From contig DXMK01000015.1 in the NCBI GenBank assembly GCA_019414245.1, positions 440,875-504,874 of the forward strand: 64,000 bases of DNA. Reading direction: 5' to 3'. The notes beneath the pieces are model-generated. The model made no database searches, was not told the origin of the DNA, and saw nothing but the letters and a program-made list of their open reading frames with translations. The number at the start of each line of letters is the position of its first letter. Position 1 is the stretch's first letter. Positions 25,228 to 33,914 of this stretch are shown here, piece by piece. Made by a program: the position numbers and the translations under genes. This DNA comes from Collinsella sp. (lineage in GTDB: Bacteria > Actinomycetota > Coriobacteriia > Coriobacteriales > Coriobacteriaceae).

Positions 25228-27588
25228 CTAAGCCAGCCCCAGCAATATGCCCGCCGAATGCACGACAAACGCCACGATCCAGGCGACCGTCACCTGAAAC
25301 GCGAACACGGCCACGGCATAGCGCGCGCCCAACTCGCTCTTGACGGCGCCGATTGCCGCTACGCAGGGCGGGTACAGCAGCGTAAAGACCAGGAACACGT
25401 AGGCGGTAAACGGCGAAAACATGGTCGACAGCGCCGCGGGCGACGTTGCGCCCAAAAGCACCGTGAGCGTCGAGATGACGCTCTCCTTGGCAATGAGTCC
25501 GGTGACGAGCGCCGTCGACGCACGCCAGTCGCCAAAACCGAGTGGGGCCAACACCGGCGCGATGATGCTACCCAGACCGGCAAGCAGACTCTGCGACTGA
25601 TCGGCGACCACATTAAAGCGGATATCGAACGTCTGGAGGAACCAGATGACCACGGTGGCGGCAAAGATAATGGTAAAGGCCTTGGTAATAAAGTCCTTGG
25701 CCTTATCCCATGCCAGCATCACCGTCGTCTTGACGCTCGGCAGGCGGTAATTGGGAAGCTCCATGATAAACGGCACCGGGTCGCCCTTAAATGCCGTGCG
25801 GTTGAGCACCAGGGCGGCAATGCAGCCGACCACGATACCAATCAGATAGAGCGAGACCATGGCGGGAACTGTCGCCTGCGGGAAGAATGCCCCGCACAGC
25901 AGACCGTAGACCGGCAACTTGGCCGAACAGCTCATGAACGGCGTGAGCATGACCGTCATCTTGCGGTCGTGCTCGGATGGGAGCGTACGGGTCGACATGA
26001 TAGCCGGCACGGTGCAGCCAAAACCGACGAGCATAGGCACGAAGCTGCGGCCCGACAGGCCAAAGCGACGCAGCACTTTATCCATGACAAAGGCCACACG
26101 CGCCATGTAGCCGGAGTCTTCCAGAATGGAGAGGAACAAAAAGAGCACGACGATAATCGGCAGGAAGGTCAGCACGCTGCCCACGCCCGTAAGCACGCCG
26201 TCGACAGCCAGCGAGCGCACCACGTCGTTGGTGCCGAACGCCTTGAGGCCCGCATCGGCCGAGGCGATGATGGCAGCGATGCCGTCCTCCATAAGTCCCT
26301 GCAACGCCGCGCCGATCACGCCAAACGTCAGCCAAAAGACGAGACCCATGATCACCAGGAACGCTGGAATGGCCGTGTAGCGACCCGTCAGGATGCGGTC
26401 GATCTTGACGGAACGCACGTGCTCGCGGCTCTCGTGCGGCTTGACGACGCAGCGCCCACACACGTCGCCGATAAAGCCGAAGCGCATGTCAGCCAGTGCA
26501 GATAGACGGTCGGTACCGGCCTCACCCTCCATCTGGGTAATGATGTGCTCGATGGCGTCAAGTTCGTTACGGTCCAGATGAAGCGCCTCGGTCACCAGCT
26601 CGTCGCCCTCAACCAGCTTGGTCGCCGCAAAACGCACCGGGATATGCGCCGTCGCGGCATGGTCCTCGATAAGGTTGGCGATGCCGTGAATGCAGCGATG
26701 CAGCGCGCCGCCGTCTGGACCATCGGGCGCGCAGAAGTCCAGGCGACCGGGGCGCTCGCGGAACCGCGCCACGTGCAAGGCATGATCCACCAACTCGCCA
26801 ATGCCCTCGTTGCGGGCAGCGCTAATGGGAACAACAGGCACGCCCAGCAGGCTCTCGAGCAGGTTGACGTCTACGGCACCACCATTGGCGGTCACCTCGT
26901 CCATCATGTTGAGCGCGATGACCATGGGGCGGTCGAGCTCCATGAGCTGCAGTGTCAGGTACAGGTTACGTTCGATGTTGGTGGCGTCAATGATGTCGAT
27001 GATGGCATCCGGGCGCTCGTCGAGGATGAACTGACGGCTCACGACCTCTTCGCCTGTGTACGGCGACAGGGAGTAAATGCCAGGCAGGTCGGTAACGCTC
27101 GCCTCGGGATGATTACGGATGGTGCCATCTTTGCGGTCGACCGTCACGCCGGGAAAGTTACCGACGTGCTGGTTGGAGCCCGTCAGCTGGTTGAACAGCG
27201 TGGTCTTGCCGCAGTTTTGGTTACCGGCAAGGGCAAAATGCAGCGGTGCGCCCTCGGGCACGGCCGTTTTTGCCGCACGGGGCGAATACGTCCCCTCGCC
27301 CAGGGCCGGATGCTCCGTCGTGCCGATTGCGGCGTTAACGCGCGGGCCGGTATCGGTGTCGTGCACATCCACGAGCTCAATGCGTGCGGCATCGTCCTTG
27401 CGCAGCGTCAACTCGTAGCCACGCAGGCGAATCTCGAGCGGGTCGCCCATGGGGGCGTACTTCATCATGGTGACTTCGGTGCCCGGCGTTAGGCCCATGT
27501 CCAAAATATGCTGACGGAGCGCCTGGTCGTCGGATGTCACCGATGCGACAACGGCGTCCTTTCCAATCTCGAGTGTATCGAGCTTCAC
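25228..27588 (-). CDS. feoB: FeoA-FeoB fusion, ferrous iron transporter
   Basis: A 786-residue inner-membrane Fe(II) importer. Residues 1-75 form a FeoA SH3-like domain (HILDMGLTPGTEV, EIRLRGYELTLRKDDA). After a linker comes the G-protein domain, with G1 GNQNCGKT (122-129), G3 DLPG (167-170) and G4 NMMD, and then the helical regulator and the membrane core with two Gate motifs and FVPMLVGFGCTVPA. FeoA is usually a separate protein, so this fusion gives fixed stoichiometry. The GTG start at 27588 has an AAAGGAT site. A pair of GGTTAACC palindromes just upstream is the likely operator. Confidence 0.94.
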   Translation of the reverse strand: MKLDTLEIGKDAVVASVTSDDQALRQHILDMGLTPGTEVTMMKYAPMGDPLEIRLRGYELTLRKDDAARIELVDVHDTDTGPRVNAAIGTTEHPALGEGTYSPRAAKTAVPEGAPLHFALAGNQNCGKTTLFNQLTGSNQHVGNFPGVTVDRKDGTIRNHPEASVTDLPGIYSLSPYTGEEVVSRQFILDERPDAIIDIIDATNIERNLYLTLQLMELDRPMVIALNMMDEVTANGGAVDVNLLESLLGVPVVPISAARNEGIGELVDHALHVARFRERPGRLDFCAPDGPDGGALHRCIHGIANLIEDHAATAHIPVRFAATKLVEGDELVTEALHLDRNELDAIEHIITQMEGEAGTDRLSALADMRFGFIGDVCGRCVVKPHESREHVRSVKIDRILTGRYTAIPAFLVIMGLVFWLTFGVIGAALQGLMEDGIAAIIASADAGLKAFGTNDVVRSLAVDGVLTGVGSVLTFLPIIVVLFLFLSILEDSGYMARVAFVMDKVLRRFGLSGRSFVPMLVGFGCTVPAIMSTRTLPSEHDRKMTVMLTPFMSCSAKLPVYGLLCGAFFPQATVPAMVSLYLIGIVVGCIAALVLNRTAFKGDPVPFIMELPNYRLPSVKTTVMLAWDKAKDFITKAFTIIFAATVVIWFLQTFDIRFNVVADQSQSLLAGLGSIIAPVLAPLGFGDWRASTALVTGLIAKESVISTLTVLLGATSPAALSTMFSPFTAYVFLVFTLLYPPCVAAIGAVKSELGARYAVAVFAFQVTVAWIVAFVVHSAGILLGLA

Positions 27589-27611
27589 GCGCTCATCCTT
27601 TCGTTAGACGC

Positions 27612-27636
27612 GGTTAACCGTTTACCGGGGTTAACC
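27612..27636. promoter_or_regulatory. Double GGTTAACC site upstream of feoAB
   Basis: Two identical self-complementary octamers, GGTTAACC, lie at 27612-27619 and 27629-27636, 17 bp centre to centre, 24 bp before the start codon. The outer arrangement is also palindromic. It resembles a metalloregulator site (DtxR/IdeR or Fur type) but is not an exact match to either consensus. Confidence 0.5.
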
Positions 27637-27709
27637 AACTCGTAACGACAAATGATAGCGCTCTGAACTATTTTATAAAGTCAAATACCGATGTTTACCT
27701 GCGCAAACT

Positions 27710-28030
27710 TTATGCGGTGCGCCCCGAAGGCTCTTTACGCATACCGCTCAGCGAGATCGAAACGGAACCCGACCGCGCGGTAGCAGTGAGTCGATCACCC
27801 TCGACCGACCCCGTGCATGTAAAGGGCGCCTTGCCCATCAAGACGTGGGAGATAGTACCCAAGAGCTCAAAGAAATCGCCCTCAGCACGGGCACTCGAGA
27901 GAGCGATATTGAGACCCCTGACGTTTAGTACTGCCCTGAGCGCGCCGTTCACCCCATGTGAAAACGTCACCTCGCCGCGTCTACTCCCCACCGGCGTCTG
28001 GGCCGAAACCACATACGTACCCTCAAGCAT
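27710..28030 (-). CDS. Hypothetical protein, small beta-rich
   Basis: A 106-residue protein beginning MLEGTYVVSAQTPVGSRRGE, with an AGAGGAGG site at the ATG (28030). It has no membrane segment, signal peptide or cysteine cluster; alternating hydrophobic residues and Gly/Ser turns suggest a beta-barrel or sandwich (NVRGLNIALSSARAEGDFFE). It lies 121 bp upstream of feoAB on the same strand, but the feo operator region lies between, so a shared transcript is uncertain. Function not recognised. Confidence 0.6.
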   Translation of the reverse strand: MLEGTYVVSAQTPVGSRRGEVTFSHGVNGALRAVLNVRGLNIALSSARAEGDFFELLGTISHVLMGKAPFTCTGSVEGDRLTATARSGSVSISLSGMRKEPSGRTA

Positions 28031-28273
28031 GGTTCCTCCTCTGAGTAGGCTTTTTGAAATGGCCATCTAGTCTACTTTGCTGCGAGACGGCTTGCCCAGA
28101 AACTGCAAGCACATAACAACGTTCAACCAACAGATTGCTGCAAGGAGGACAAGCGTGCAAGGGGGGGGGCAGATTACATTTGGCACCACTTGCGCCAACG
28201 GACGGGATGCGGAGCGACTGTGCAGGTGGATTCCGGATCGCCGCTTCCTCCGTCCCCCAGCGAATCAAAACAA

Positions 28274-28338
28274 GTTGCGGTGGAATAGTTCCTGTTTGAT
28301 GCTTTAACCAGCAAAAACAGGAACTATTTCGCCGCAAC
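28274..28338. repeat. Hairpin repeat family G, copy 2
   Basis: Arms of 24 bases beginning GTTGCGGTGGAATAG and ending CGCCGCAAC match at 22 positions around a 17-base loop. It shares the core with 23825-23891. The 464-bp gap 28031-28494 also has a run of nine G at 28161-28169 and the terminator below, but no gene. Confidence 0.82.
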
Positions 28339-28343
28339 AGCAA

Positions 28344-28381
28344 AAGCCCGCGCTGGCAACAAATGTCACCTGCGCGGGCTT
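28344..28381 (-). terminator. Terminator after the antiporter gene
   Basis: AAGCCCGCGC pairs with GCGCGGGCTT around an 18-base loop; on the minus strand the stem is followed by TTTTGCTG. It lies about 115 bp past the permease stop. Confidence 0.65.
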
Positions 28382-28494
28382 GGTGGGCGCTCACAAAGGC
28401 ACGTTACAGAGGCCCACGTCAGTTATGGATTACCGAACGGCACCGGCACGCGACGCCTCCGTCGGCTTACCAAGCGATGAAGCTTGCCGCAGTC

Positions 28495-29958
28495 TTAGAC
28501 TATCGGCGCAATGCCGGCAAAGTGCAGATACAGCGAGATGACCGCCACGACAATGACCACCGCTGCGATCAGCTTGTCGTGCAGGTGCGGAAGTACCGGC
28601 TTACCGCGACCTCGCTCGCCCAGCATATAAACGGGAATGGCCGGAGCAAAAAGGATCGTCGTGATCATGACGCCCTGGAGGCCCGTCGACCACACAAGGA
28701 ACAATGTGTAAATGAAGCCGAGCGTGCCGAAGAATCGCGCCTTGCCGACGCTTGGCGCATGCGGTCCGTCCAGATGCTCCTTCTTCCAACCAATCACCAT
28801 GTAATAGGCAGCCGAGCAGACATACGGAACCAGAATCGTGTTGACTGCGCAGCTATAGAAGAACTGGTAGGTGCTCGCCGCCACATACGACACGATCAAG
28901 AAGAGCTGCGTAATGCCGGAGCTCACGAGAACCGTTACCACCAGGGCGTCGTGCTTGTTCGTCTTGGCAAACGCCAGAGGGAAGGATCCCTGGCGCGCCG
29001 CCTCGAACGGCGTCTCGGACGCAATGATGACATAGCCCAGCAGCGCGCCGACCAACGAAAGGATAACGCCAAGGTTTACGATGGCAGCACCAACCGGACC
29101 GATTGCGCACTCGAGAATTCCCGCCATGGAGGGCGTTGCAAGCTGTGCCATCTCCTCGCGCGGCATAATGCCGAGCGACAGCATCGAGATGATCAGATAC
29201 AGCGTGAATACAGCCGCAAATCCGAGCGCCGTCGAGCGGCCGACGTCACGCACGTACTTAGCACGGCCCGAGATAACGACAGCGCCCTCGATGCCCGTGA
29301 AGACCCAGACAAGGGCAATCATGGTCGAGACAACCTGCTCGCCAAAGCCAGGACCAGCCGGCTCTCCCCAGAAGTTGTCCATAAAGATATCGACGTTGAA
29401 CTTACCCAGGAGCACGATACTCAGCACAAAGAGCCCCAACGGCACCAGCTTCGCCAACGTGACGATTGTGTTAATGCCCGCAGCCTCCTTAACGCCACGA
29501 AGCACAAGGGCGGTAAGGAACCACAAAAACACGCTGGCGCAGACGATAGAAAGCAGGTTGTTACCCGCGCCAAACGCGGGGAAGAAATAGCCCAGCGCGC
29601 TAAACAGCAAGAGCGCAAAGCTCACGTTGGAAAGACATGCGCTGATCCAGTAGCCCCAAGCGGAGTTGAATCCAATGTAATCGCCAAAACCGGCCGCAGC
29701 GTATGCATAGATGCCGCCGGTCAGGTCGGGACGGGCCTGAGACAAACCGTTGAACACCATCATCAGCGCAAAGACGCCAATAAAGCAAATTCCCCACGAG
29801 ACGATAACCGCACCGGTATTTGCCCCGCCTGCTGCCATATCGCCGGCAAGCGAAAAGATGCCGCCACAAATACTGGCGGTAATAACCATCATGGTCAGAC
29901 GAAAGAGATCGAGGCCATTAGGGTCGATAATCTCTTCATTTTGAGCTTTAGAGGCCAT
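28495..29958 (-). CDS. APC-superfamily amino-acid antiporter (basic amino acid/polyamine type)
   Basis: A 487-residue protein with about 12 membrane segments. The first helix carries the unwound GGIFSLAG motif that binds the amino-acid backbone, after LFRLTMMVITASIC. The overall pattern fits the APA antiporters, such as arginine/ornithine or agmatine/putrescine exchangers. It lies 109 bp downstream of the dimethylargininase gene on the same strand, so uptake of an arginine-like substrate in exchange for a product is the likely role. Exact substrate is inferred. Confidence 0.82.
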   Translation of the reverse strand: MASKAQNEEIIDPNGLDLFRLTMMVITASICGGIFSLAGDMAAGGANTGAVIVSWGICFIGVFALMMVFNGLSQARPDLTGGIYAYAAAGFGDYIGFNSAWGYWISACLSNVSFALLLFSALGYFFPAFGAGNNLLSIVCASVFLWFLTALVLRGVKEAAGINTIVTLAKLVPLGLFVLSIVLLGKFNVDIFMDNFWGEPAGPGFGEQVVSTMIALVWVFTGIEGAVVISGRAKYVRDVGRSTALGFAAVFTLYLIISMLSLGIMPREEMAQLATPSMAGILECAIGPVGAAIVNLGVILSLVGALLGYVIIASETPFEAARQGSFPLAFAKTNKHDALVVTVLVSSGITQLFLIVSYVAASTYQFFYSCAVNTILVPYVCSAAYYMVIGWKKEHLDGPHAPSVGKARFFGTLGFIYTLFLVWSTGLQGVMITTILFAPAIPVYMLGERGRGKPVLPHLHDKLIAAVVIVVAVISLYLHFAGIAPIV

Positions 29959-30067
29959 TGTATGTGCACCCCCTTCATCATGTGATCGAACGAAAGATGG
30001 CCCGGACGTCCCGAATCGGGTGCCGGGCCATCGGTCAAGCGATCATCAGACTGTTACAGCTATCGCG

Positions 30068-30844
30068 TTAGAAGCGCAGCGACAGGCAAGAAAGGCCGCC
30101 GTCGACCTTGCGATACTCGGAGGTGTCAACGACGAGTGTCTTGTAGCCCAGATCCTGTACGGCCTTGAGCACAGTCGGATAGCCCTCGGCAACGATGACC
30201 GTACCGTTGACCCAGATGCAGTTTGCGCCGTACGCCTCGTCCTCGGGCACGACGATCTTGTTGTACTGGGCAAAGTCGGGCTTATCGATGAACTCACCAG
30301 AGACGAGCATGTTGTTGTCCTCGATGTAGTTGACGCCCGTCTTGAGGTGCAGGACCTCCTCCAGCGGAACCTCAGAACCCTCGAGGCCCCAGCCCTCGAG
30401 AATCTCGCAGAACTGGCGAATGCCCTCTTCGTTGGTACGAGCGGAGCGACCGACGTAGAAATGGTCACCGACCATCATGACGTCGCCGCCGTCAAGCGTG
30501 CCCGGAGAAACGATGTGCTTGACATGCTCGTCGTCAAAGAAGCGACGGACGGCCGGCTCAATCTCGTCCTTCTCGCCGTTGCGGCTATCGGCGCCGGGGT
30601 TGGTAATGATGGCGCCGCAGCGAGTGATAACGGCCGGATCTTCGACGAAGCAGCTGTCGGGATACTGCTCGAGTGCCGGCAGCACCGACACGTCAACGCC
30701 GCACTGCTCGAGTGCGTGCTCGTAATCGTAATGCTCCTCGATAGCGCGCTCGTAGATGGGCTGGCCAAGCTCGGGAGCGCTCGTGATGCCATTGCTCAGG
30801 GACTTGCCGGGACGACGGATGATGACGTGGCTGAACTTGGTCAT
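30068..30844 (-). CDS. Dimethylargininase (DDAH) family amidinohydrolase
   Basis: A 258-residue enzyme expected to hydrolyse N-methylated arginine (or arginine) at the guanidine carbon to give citrulline and an amine. Conserved blocks are PDSCFVEDP (62-70), GTLDGGDV (115-122), GDHFYVG, LHLKTG with H166, GANCIWVN and the nucleophile C253 in GGLSCLSLRF. The nucleophile, His and acidic residues of the guanidino-group-modifying fold are all present. Length fits short bacterial DDAH rather than the roughly 400-residue arginine deiminases. An antiporter follows, and a GntR regulator diverges from a shared operator region. Confidence 0.88.
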   Translation of the reverse strand: MTKFSHVIIRRPGKSLSNGITSAPELGQPIYERAIEEHYDYEHALEQCGVDVSVLPALEQYPDSCFVEDPAVITRCGAIITNPGADSRNGEKDEIEPAVRRFFDDEHVKHIVSPGTLDGGDVMMVGDHFYVGRSARTNEEGIRQFCEILEGWGLEGSEVPLEEVLHLKTGVNYIEDNNMLVSGEFIDKPDFAQYNKIVVPEDEAYGANCIWVNGTVIVAEGYPTVLKAVQDLGYKTLVVDTSEYRKVDGGLSCLSLRF

Positions 30845-30934
30845 GATGATCCTCCTTGGATCTCATAGTACTGAGCGGACTTCCTTGCGTCCGCCTTCCT
30901 TCCGATGGCTTTATCTTAGGGTGTCTTTGCTGTT

Positions 30935-30951
30935 TTGTATATTGTATACAA
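30935..30951. promoter_or_regulatory. GntR-type operator between DDAH and gntR
   Basis: TTGTATATTGTATACAA is a palindrome with seven-base arms (TTGTATA, TATACAA) and a three-base centre, the form bound by FCD-type GntR regulators. It lies in the divergent 254-bp gap between the DDAH gene and the GntR gene, about 90 bp from the DDAH start. Confidence 0.72.
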
Positions 30952-31098
30952 TCCCGAACGGTAGATAATCCTCGGTAAGCGTATTCCTGCTTATCGGCGC
31001 AAAGTAGCACGATTTAGCTGGTCGTTCTATAATTCGACTGAGCTATTCAAGCGAAACGTATTTAATTTTAGGAATATACCGTTAAGGAACACAAGCTC

Positions 31099-31749
31099 AT
31101 GGAAACGCTCAGAAGGCCCCTGAAGGACCACGTATACGACTATATTTCGAGCCGTATTGACGCCGGCGAGTTGTCCGCCGGCGACCGGCTGAGCGAGCAA
31201 GCGATCTGCGATGCCATGGGCGTGTCGCGCACGCCGGTCCGCGAGGCGCTCATCCAGCTGGCAAGCGATGGCTACCTGGACAATCTCCCCCGCCGCGGAT
31301 TCCGCGTCCGTGGGTTCGATCAGCAAAACGCCGTTGAAGTCTTTGAGATTATGGGGCCGCTCGACGGGCAGGCCGCATATCTCGCCTGTCCGAATCTAAC
31401 TGACGACGATATTACGCAGCTGAAATTTCTCGTCGGCTCCATGGACCTCGCGATCCAAGGCGGTCTCATCCGTAAGTATGACGACATTCAGCGAGACTTT
31501 CACCTTACGTACTTCAACCGCTGTGGCAACGACCGTCTGCGCGATATGATCTCGCAGCTCGAGCGTTGCTTTATCAAGCGCGATTACGAGACTGTTGACC
31601 AGGAGACGGCGTGTAAGCTGCTCAATAAAGCCAACAACGAACATGCTCATATTCTTGAGTTGTTCGAAGCACGAGATGCGACGGGCGTGCGCGACTACGT
31701 TCGCGATGTCCATTGGAACACGGAAAACGCCCAGTTCACTGTCTGGTAG
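31099..31749 (+). CDS. GntR-family transcriptional regulator (FCD type)
   Basis: A 216-residue regulator with an N-terminal winged helix (LSAGDRLSEQAICDAMGVSR, then TPVREALIQLASDGYL) and a C-terminal all-helical FCD ligand domain (YDDIQRDFHLTYFNRCGNDR supplies the metal/ligand His). It diverges from the DDAH-antiporter pair and is the obvious candidate to bind the palindrome at 30935. The ligand is probably an arginine derivative or product; that is inference. Confidence 0.88.
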   Translation: METLRRPLKDHVYDYISSRIDAGELSAGDRLSEQAICDAMGVSRTPVREALIQLASDGYLDNLPRRGFRVRGFDQQNAVEVFEIMGPLDGQAAYLACPNLTDDDITQLKFLVGSMDLAIQGGLIRKYDDIQRDFHLTYFNRCGNDRLRDMISQLERCFIKRDYETVDQETACKLLNKANNEHAHILELFEARDATGVRDYVRDVHWNTENAQFTVW

Positions 31750-31881
31750 GAAAGCAACAAGGGACAACGTCGGTCTTAAACCTTGGCGCCAGCACCGCCC
31801 AAACTGATCCGTTTTCCTCCGTCCCCGAGGGGTCATTCTTTTGGCAGCCAAGACAACACCGATATTTTGACGCCGACAGCA

Positions 31882-32022
31882 AAAGCCCGCCAGAGCGAGC
31901 AAGGTGACGCGAAGCGAGGCGGCATTGACTTTCTGGTCATGCCGCCGCAGTTGAAAGGCAGATTGCCGCTCTGGCGGGTTTGCAGCGTCGAGCTGTTACG
32001 CGGTTTGGTAAAACCGCGTAAC
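31882..32022. ncRNA. Structured repeat element, copy F (pairs with 8780-8917)
   Basis: The outer stem CCCGCCAGAGCG pairs with CGCTCTGGCGGG (31967-31978). The inner stem GGCGGCAT pairs with ATGCCGCC around TGACTTTCTGGTC. A further hairpin, GTTACGCGGTTT GGTA AAACCGCGTAAC, lies at 31995-32022, touching the esterase stop codon. Segments AAGGTG and CAGATTG, the GGTCATGC loop side and GCAGCG match copy E, while the stems differ in a paired manner. It lies between the convergent gntR and esterase genes. Confidence 0.7.
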
Positions 32023-32924
32023 TAGAAGCCGTGGCGCTCCAGGAAGCGGAAGGCCAGGCGAATCCAAGGACGGACCGCCACCTGCTTGTCCTCGTTGTCG
32101 ACCGCGGTATTGGCGTTGCCGAGCGAAAGGCCGTGGCCGCCCTGGTCAAAGACGTGCATCTCGCATGCGACGCCCTCCTCGGCCATGCGCTGCGCAAACG
32201 GATAGACCTGTGCAATCGGCGCCGTCTTGTCGTCGGATACGCCCCACACAAAGGTCGGCGGCATCTGGCGCGAAACATGCGTGGTGGGGCAGATGTCGGC
32301 CAAGTGTTCGGCAGTTGCCTCGCCGCCCGTCACCATCGACAGGTAGTCATTGAGCAGATCGCGTCCCGTCTTGCCGCCCGTCTTGGGCACGCGCAAGTCG
32401 ATGCGCGGATCGCGCGTCTGCATGTCGCGCACATAGGCAAGATCGAGCAATGGATAGCCCAGCACCACGGCATCGGGGCGAATATCATCCGGACGAGCCC
32501 CCGCGAGCGCCGCGAAGGGGCCGGTCTTCCACTGCGTTGCCAGCGAGGCGCAGATCATGCCGCCCGCCGAAAAGCCCACGACGCACACGCGCCTGGGATC
32601 GACATGCCACTCGTCGGCGTTCGCGCGCACCGTGGCGACCATCTTGGCAAGATCGGCCTGCGGGTGCGGAAAACTCACGTCGCCCGTGCTGCTCGTCACA
32701 TAATTGAGCACAAAGGCCTGGTACCCGTGATCCAAAAAAGCAAACGCCACCGGATCTTGCTCATGCGGAGCGATGTGCGTAAACGCGCCTCCGCCGCAAA
32801 TGATCACTGCCGGGCGACGACCATTAGGCTTATCGGGCAATGGCTCGGCGCCCAAATAGGTAAACGTCGCCGGATATTCCTCAGTCGGCTCCTCGCCCCA
32901 CAGCGCATGGCTCTCGATAATCAA
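32022..32924 (-). CDS. Alpha/beta hydrolase, acetyl-esterase-like
   Basis: A 300-residue cytoplasmic hydrolase. The oxyanion segment IICGGGAFTHIAPHEQ replaces the usual HGGG, the nucleophile is S119 in GFSAGG, and the acid and base lie in FVWGVSDDKTAP and FDQGGHGLS. This layout fits xylan/carbohydrate acetyl esterases and related lipases. The start is TTG at 32924 with a GGGAG site; there is no better ATG nearby. It is not in an obvious operon. Confidence 0.83.
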   Translation of the reverse strand: MIIESHALWGEEPTEEYPATFTYLGAEPLPDKPNGRRPAVIICGGGAFTHIAPHEQDPVAFAFLDHGYQAFVLNYVTSSTGDVSFPHPQADLAKMVATVRANADEWHVDPRRVCVVGFSAGGMICASLATQWKTGPFAALAGARPDDIRPDAVVLGYPLLDLAYVRDMQTRDPRIDLRVPKTGGKTGRDLLNDYLSMVTGGEATAEHLADICPTTHVSRQMPPTFVWGVSDDKTAPIAQVYPFAQRMAEEGVACEMHVFDQGGHGLSLGNANTAVDNEDKQVAVRPWIRLAFRFLERHGF

Positions 32925-33170
32925 TTGGTGCTCCCTTCGCGCAATTCGTGCGCACTTTTTTCGTCCTCAAGCGTACCCCAGTTGGACCCGCAGCGCAGAA
33001 ACACTCCCGCGATAAGTTCCCTTTCAACTGATATATCACATAATCCCAGCTCAGCGCTATCGTTTCACAGCGTAAAATAAGAGCGCTGACCGTGCCGGGA
33101 AACACATATGTAACGTTTCCGGCTACATTACACGCGTGCGATATGCGCGCTTGATACGTTGGAGGCAACT

Positions 33171-33734
33171 ATGGGTCTGCTCGATTCGCTCAAGTCCACG
33201 TTCACTTCGTCGGGCGAGGCGTCCGTTCCGCCCTCAGCAAGCTTCGCCACCCGCGAAGGCGTCATCTACGCCCCTGTCAACGGCGTGCTCGTCAACCTGG
33301 ATGAGGTTCCCGACGAGACCATCGCCTCGGGTATGCTCGGTCAGGGCTACGGCATCGAGCCCATTACCGACACCATCTATGCGCCCGCCAACGGCCGCAT
33401 CGGCGCCACCACCGTCACCAACCACTCCATCGGCATGATCACCGAGGACGGCCTTCGCGTGTTCATCCATGTTGGCCTGGGCACCGTGGAAATGAACGGC
33501 AAGGGTTTTGCCCGCTTTGTCGAGATGGGCGATGAGGTCAAGGCGGGCCAGCCGCTCATCAGCTTCGACCGCGAGGCCATCAAGGCCACCGGTCACGAGG
33601 ACATCGTGACCGTCATCGTCTCCGAGCTCGATCGTCTTAAGAGCATCGACCATGTCGGCGAGTCCGGTACGCTTATCGGCGGCAACCCGCTCGTCAAGCT
33701 GGGCGACCCGCTGCTGGTGGCCAAGACCAAGTAG
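33171..33734 (+). CDS. crr: PTS glucose-type EIIA component
   Basis: A 187-residue soluble EIIA(Glc)-like protein. The phosphoryl-accepting His is H100 in VFIHVGLGTVEMNG and the supporting His is H85 in NHSIG. APVNGVLVNLDEVPDETIAS and the C-terminal GNPLVKLGDPLL are typical. The ATG at 33171 has GGAGG five bases upstream. It stands alone with its own terminator. It may phosphorylate EIIBC permeases lacking an A domain, including the one at 50536-51936. Confidence 0.92.
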   Translation: MGLLDSLKSTFTSSGEASVPPSASFATREGVIYAPVNGVLVNLDEVPDETIASGMLGQGYGIEPITDTIYAPANGRIGATTVTNHSIGMITEDGLRVFIHVGLGTVEMNGKGFARFVEMGDEVKAGQPLISFDREAIKATGHEDIVTVIVSELDRLKSIDHVGESGTLIGGNPLVKLGDPLLVAKTK

Positions 33735-33771
33735 CCAAGTCCCACGCCGCATAGCCAAAAGGCAACACGCC

Positions 33772-33803
33772 AAGCGCCCACGGCCATTTTGCCGCGGGCG
33801 CTT
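33772..33803 (+). terminator. crr terminator
   Basis: AAGCGCCCACGGC pairs with GCCGCGGGCGCTT, followed by TTCGTTT, about 40 bp past the stop. Confidence 0.82.
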
Positions 33804-33914
33804 TTCGTTTGAAAACCGTCCCGTCAATTCCTTATCCGTATAGCCCAAATGAGCCGAGCTGCTAAAATATCGAACTGTATGGATAACTATCATTCAACCG
33901 TTATGGGAGGATAC

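Noticed and set aside
28161..28169. Run of nine G as a phase-variation tract
   Set aside because: It is not within a gene or between -35 and -10 boxes that I can identify; strain data would be needed to revive the idea.
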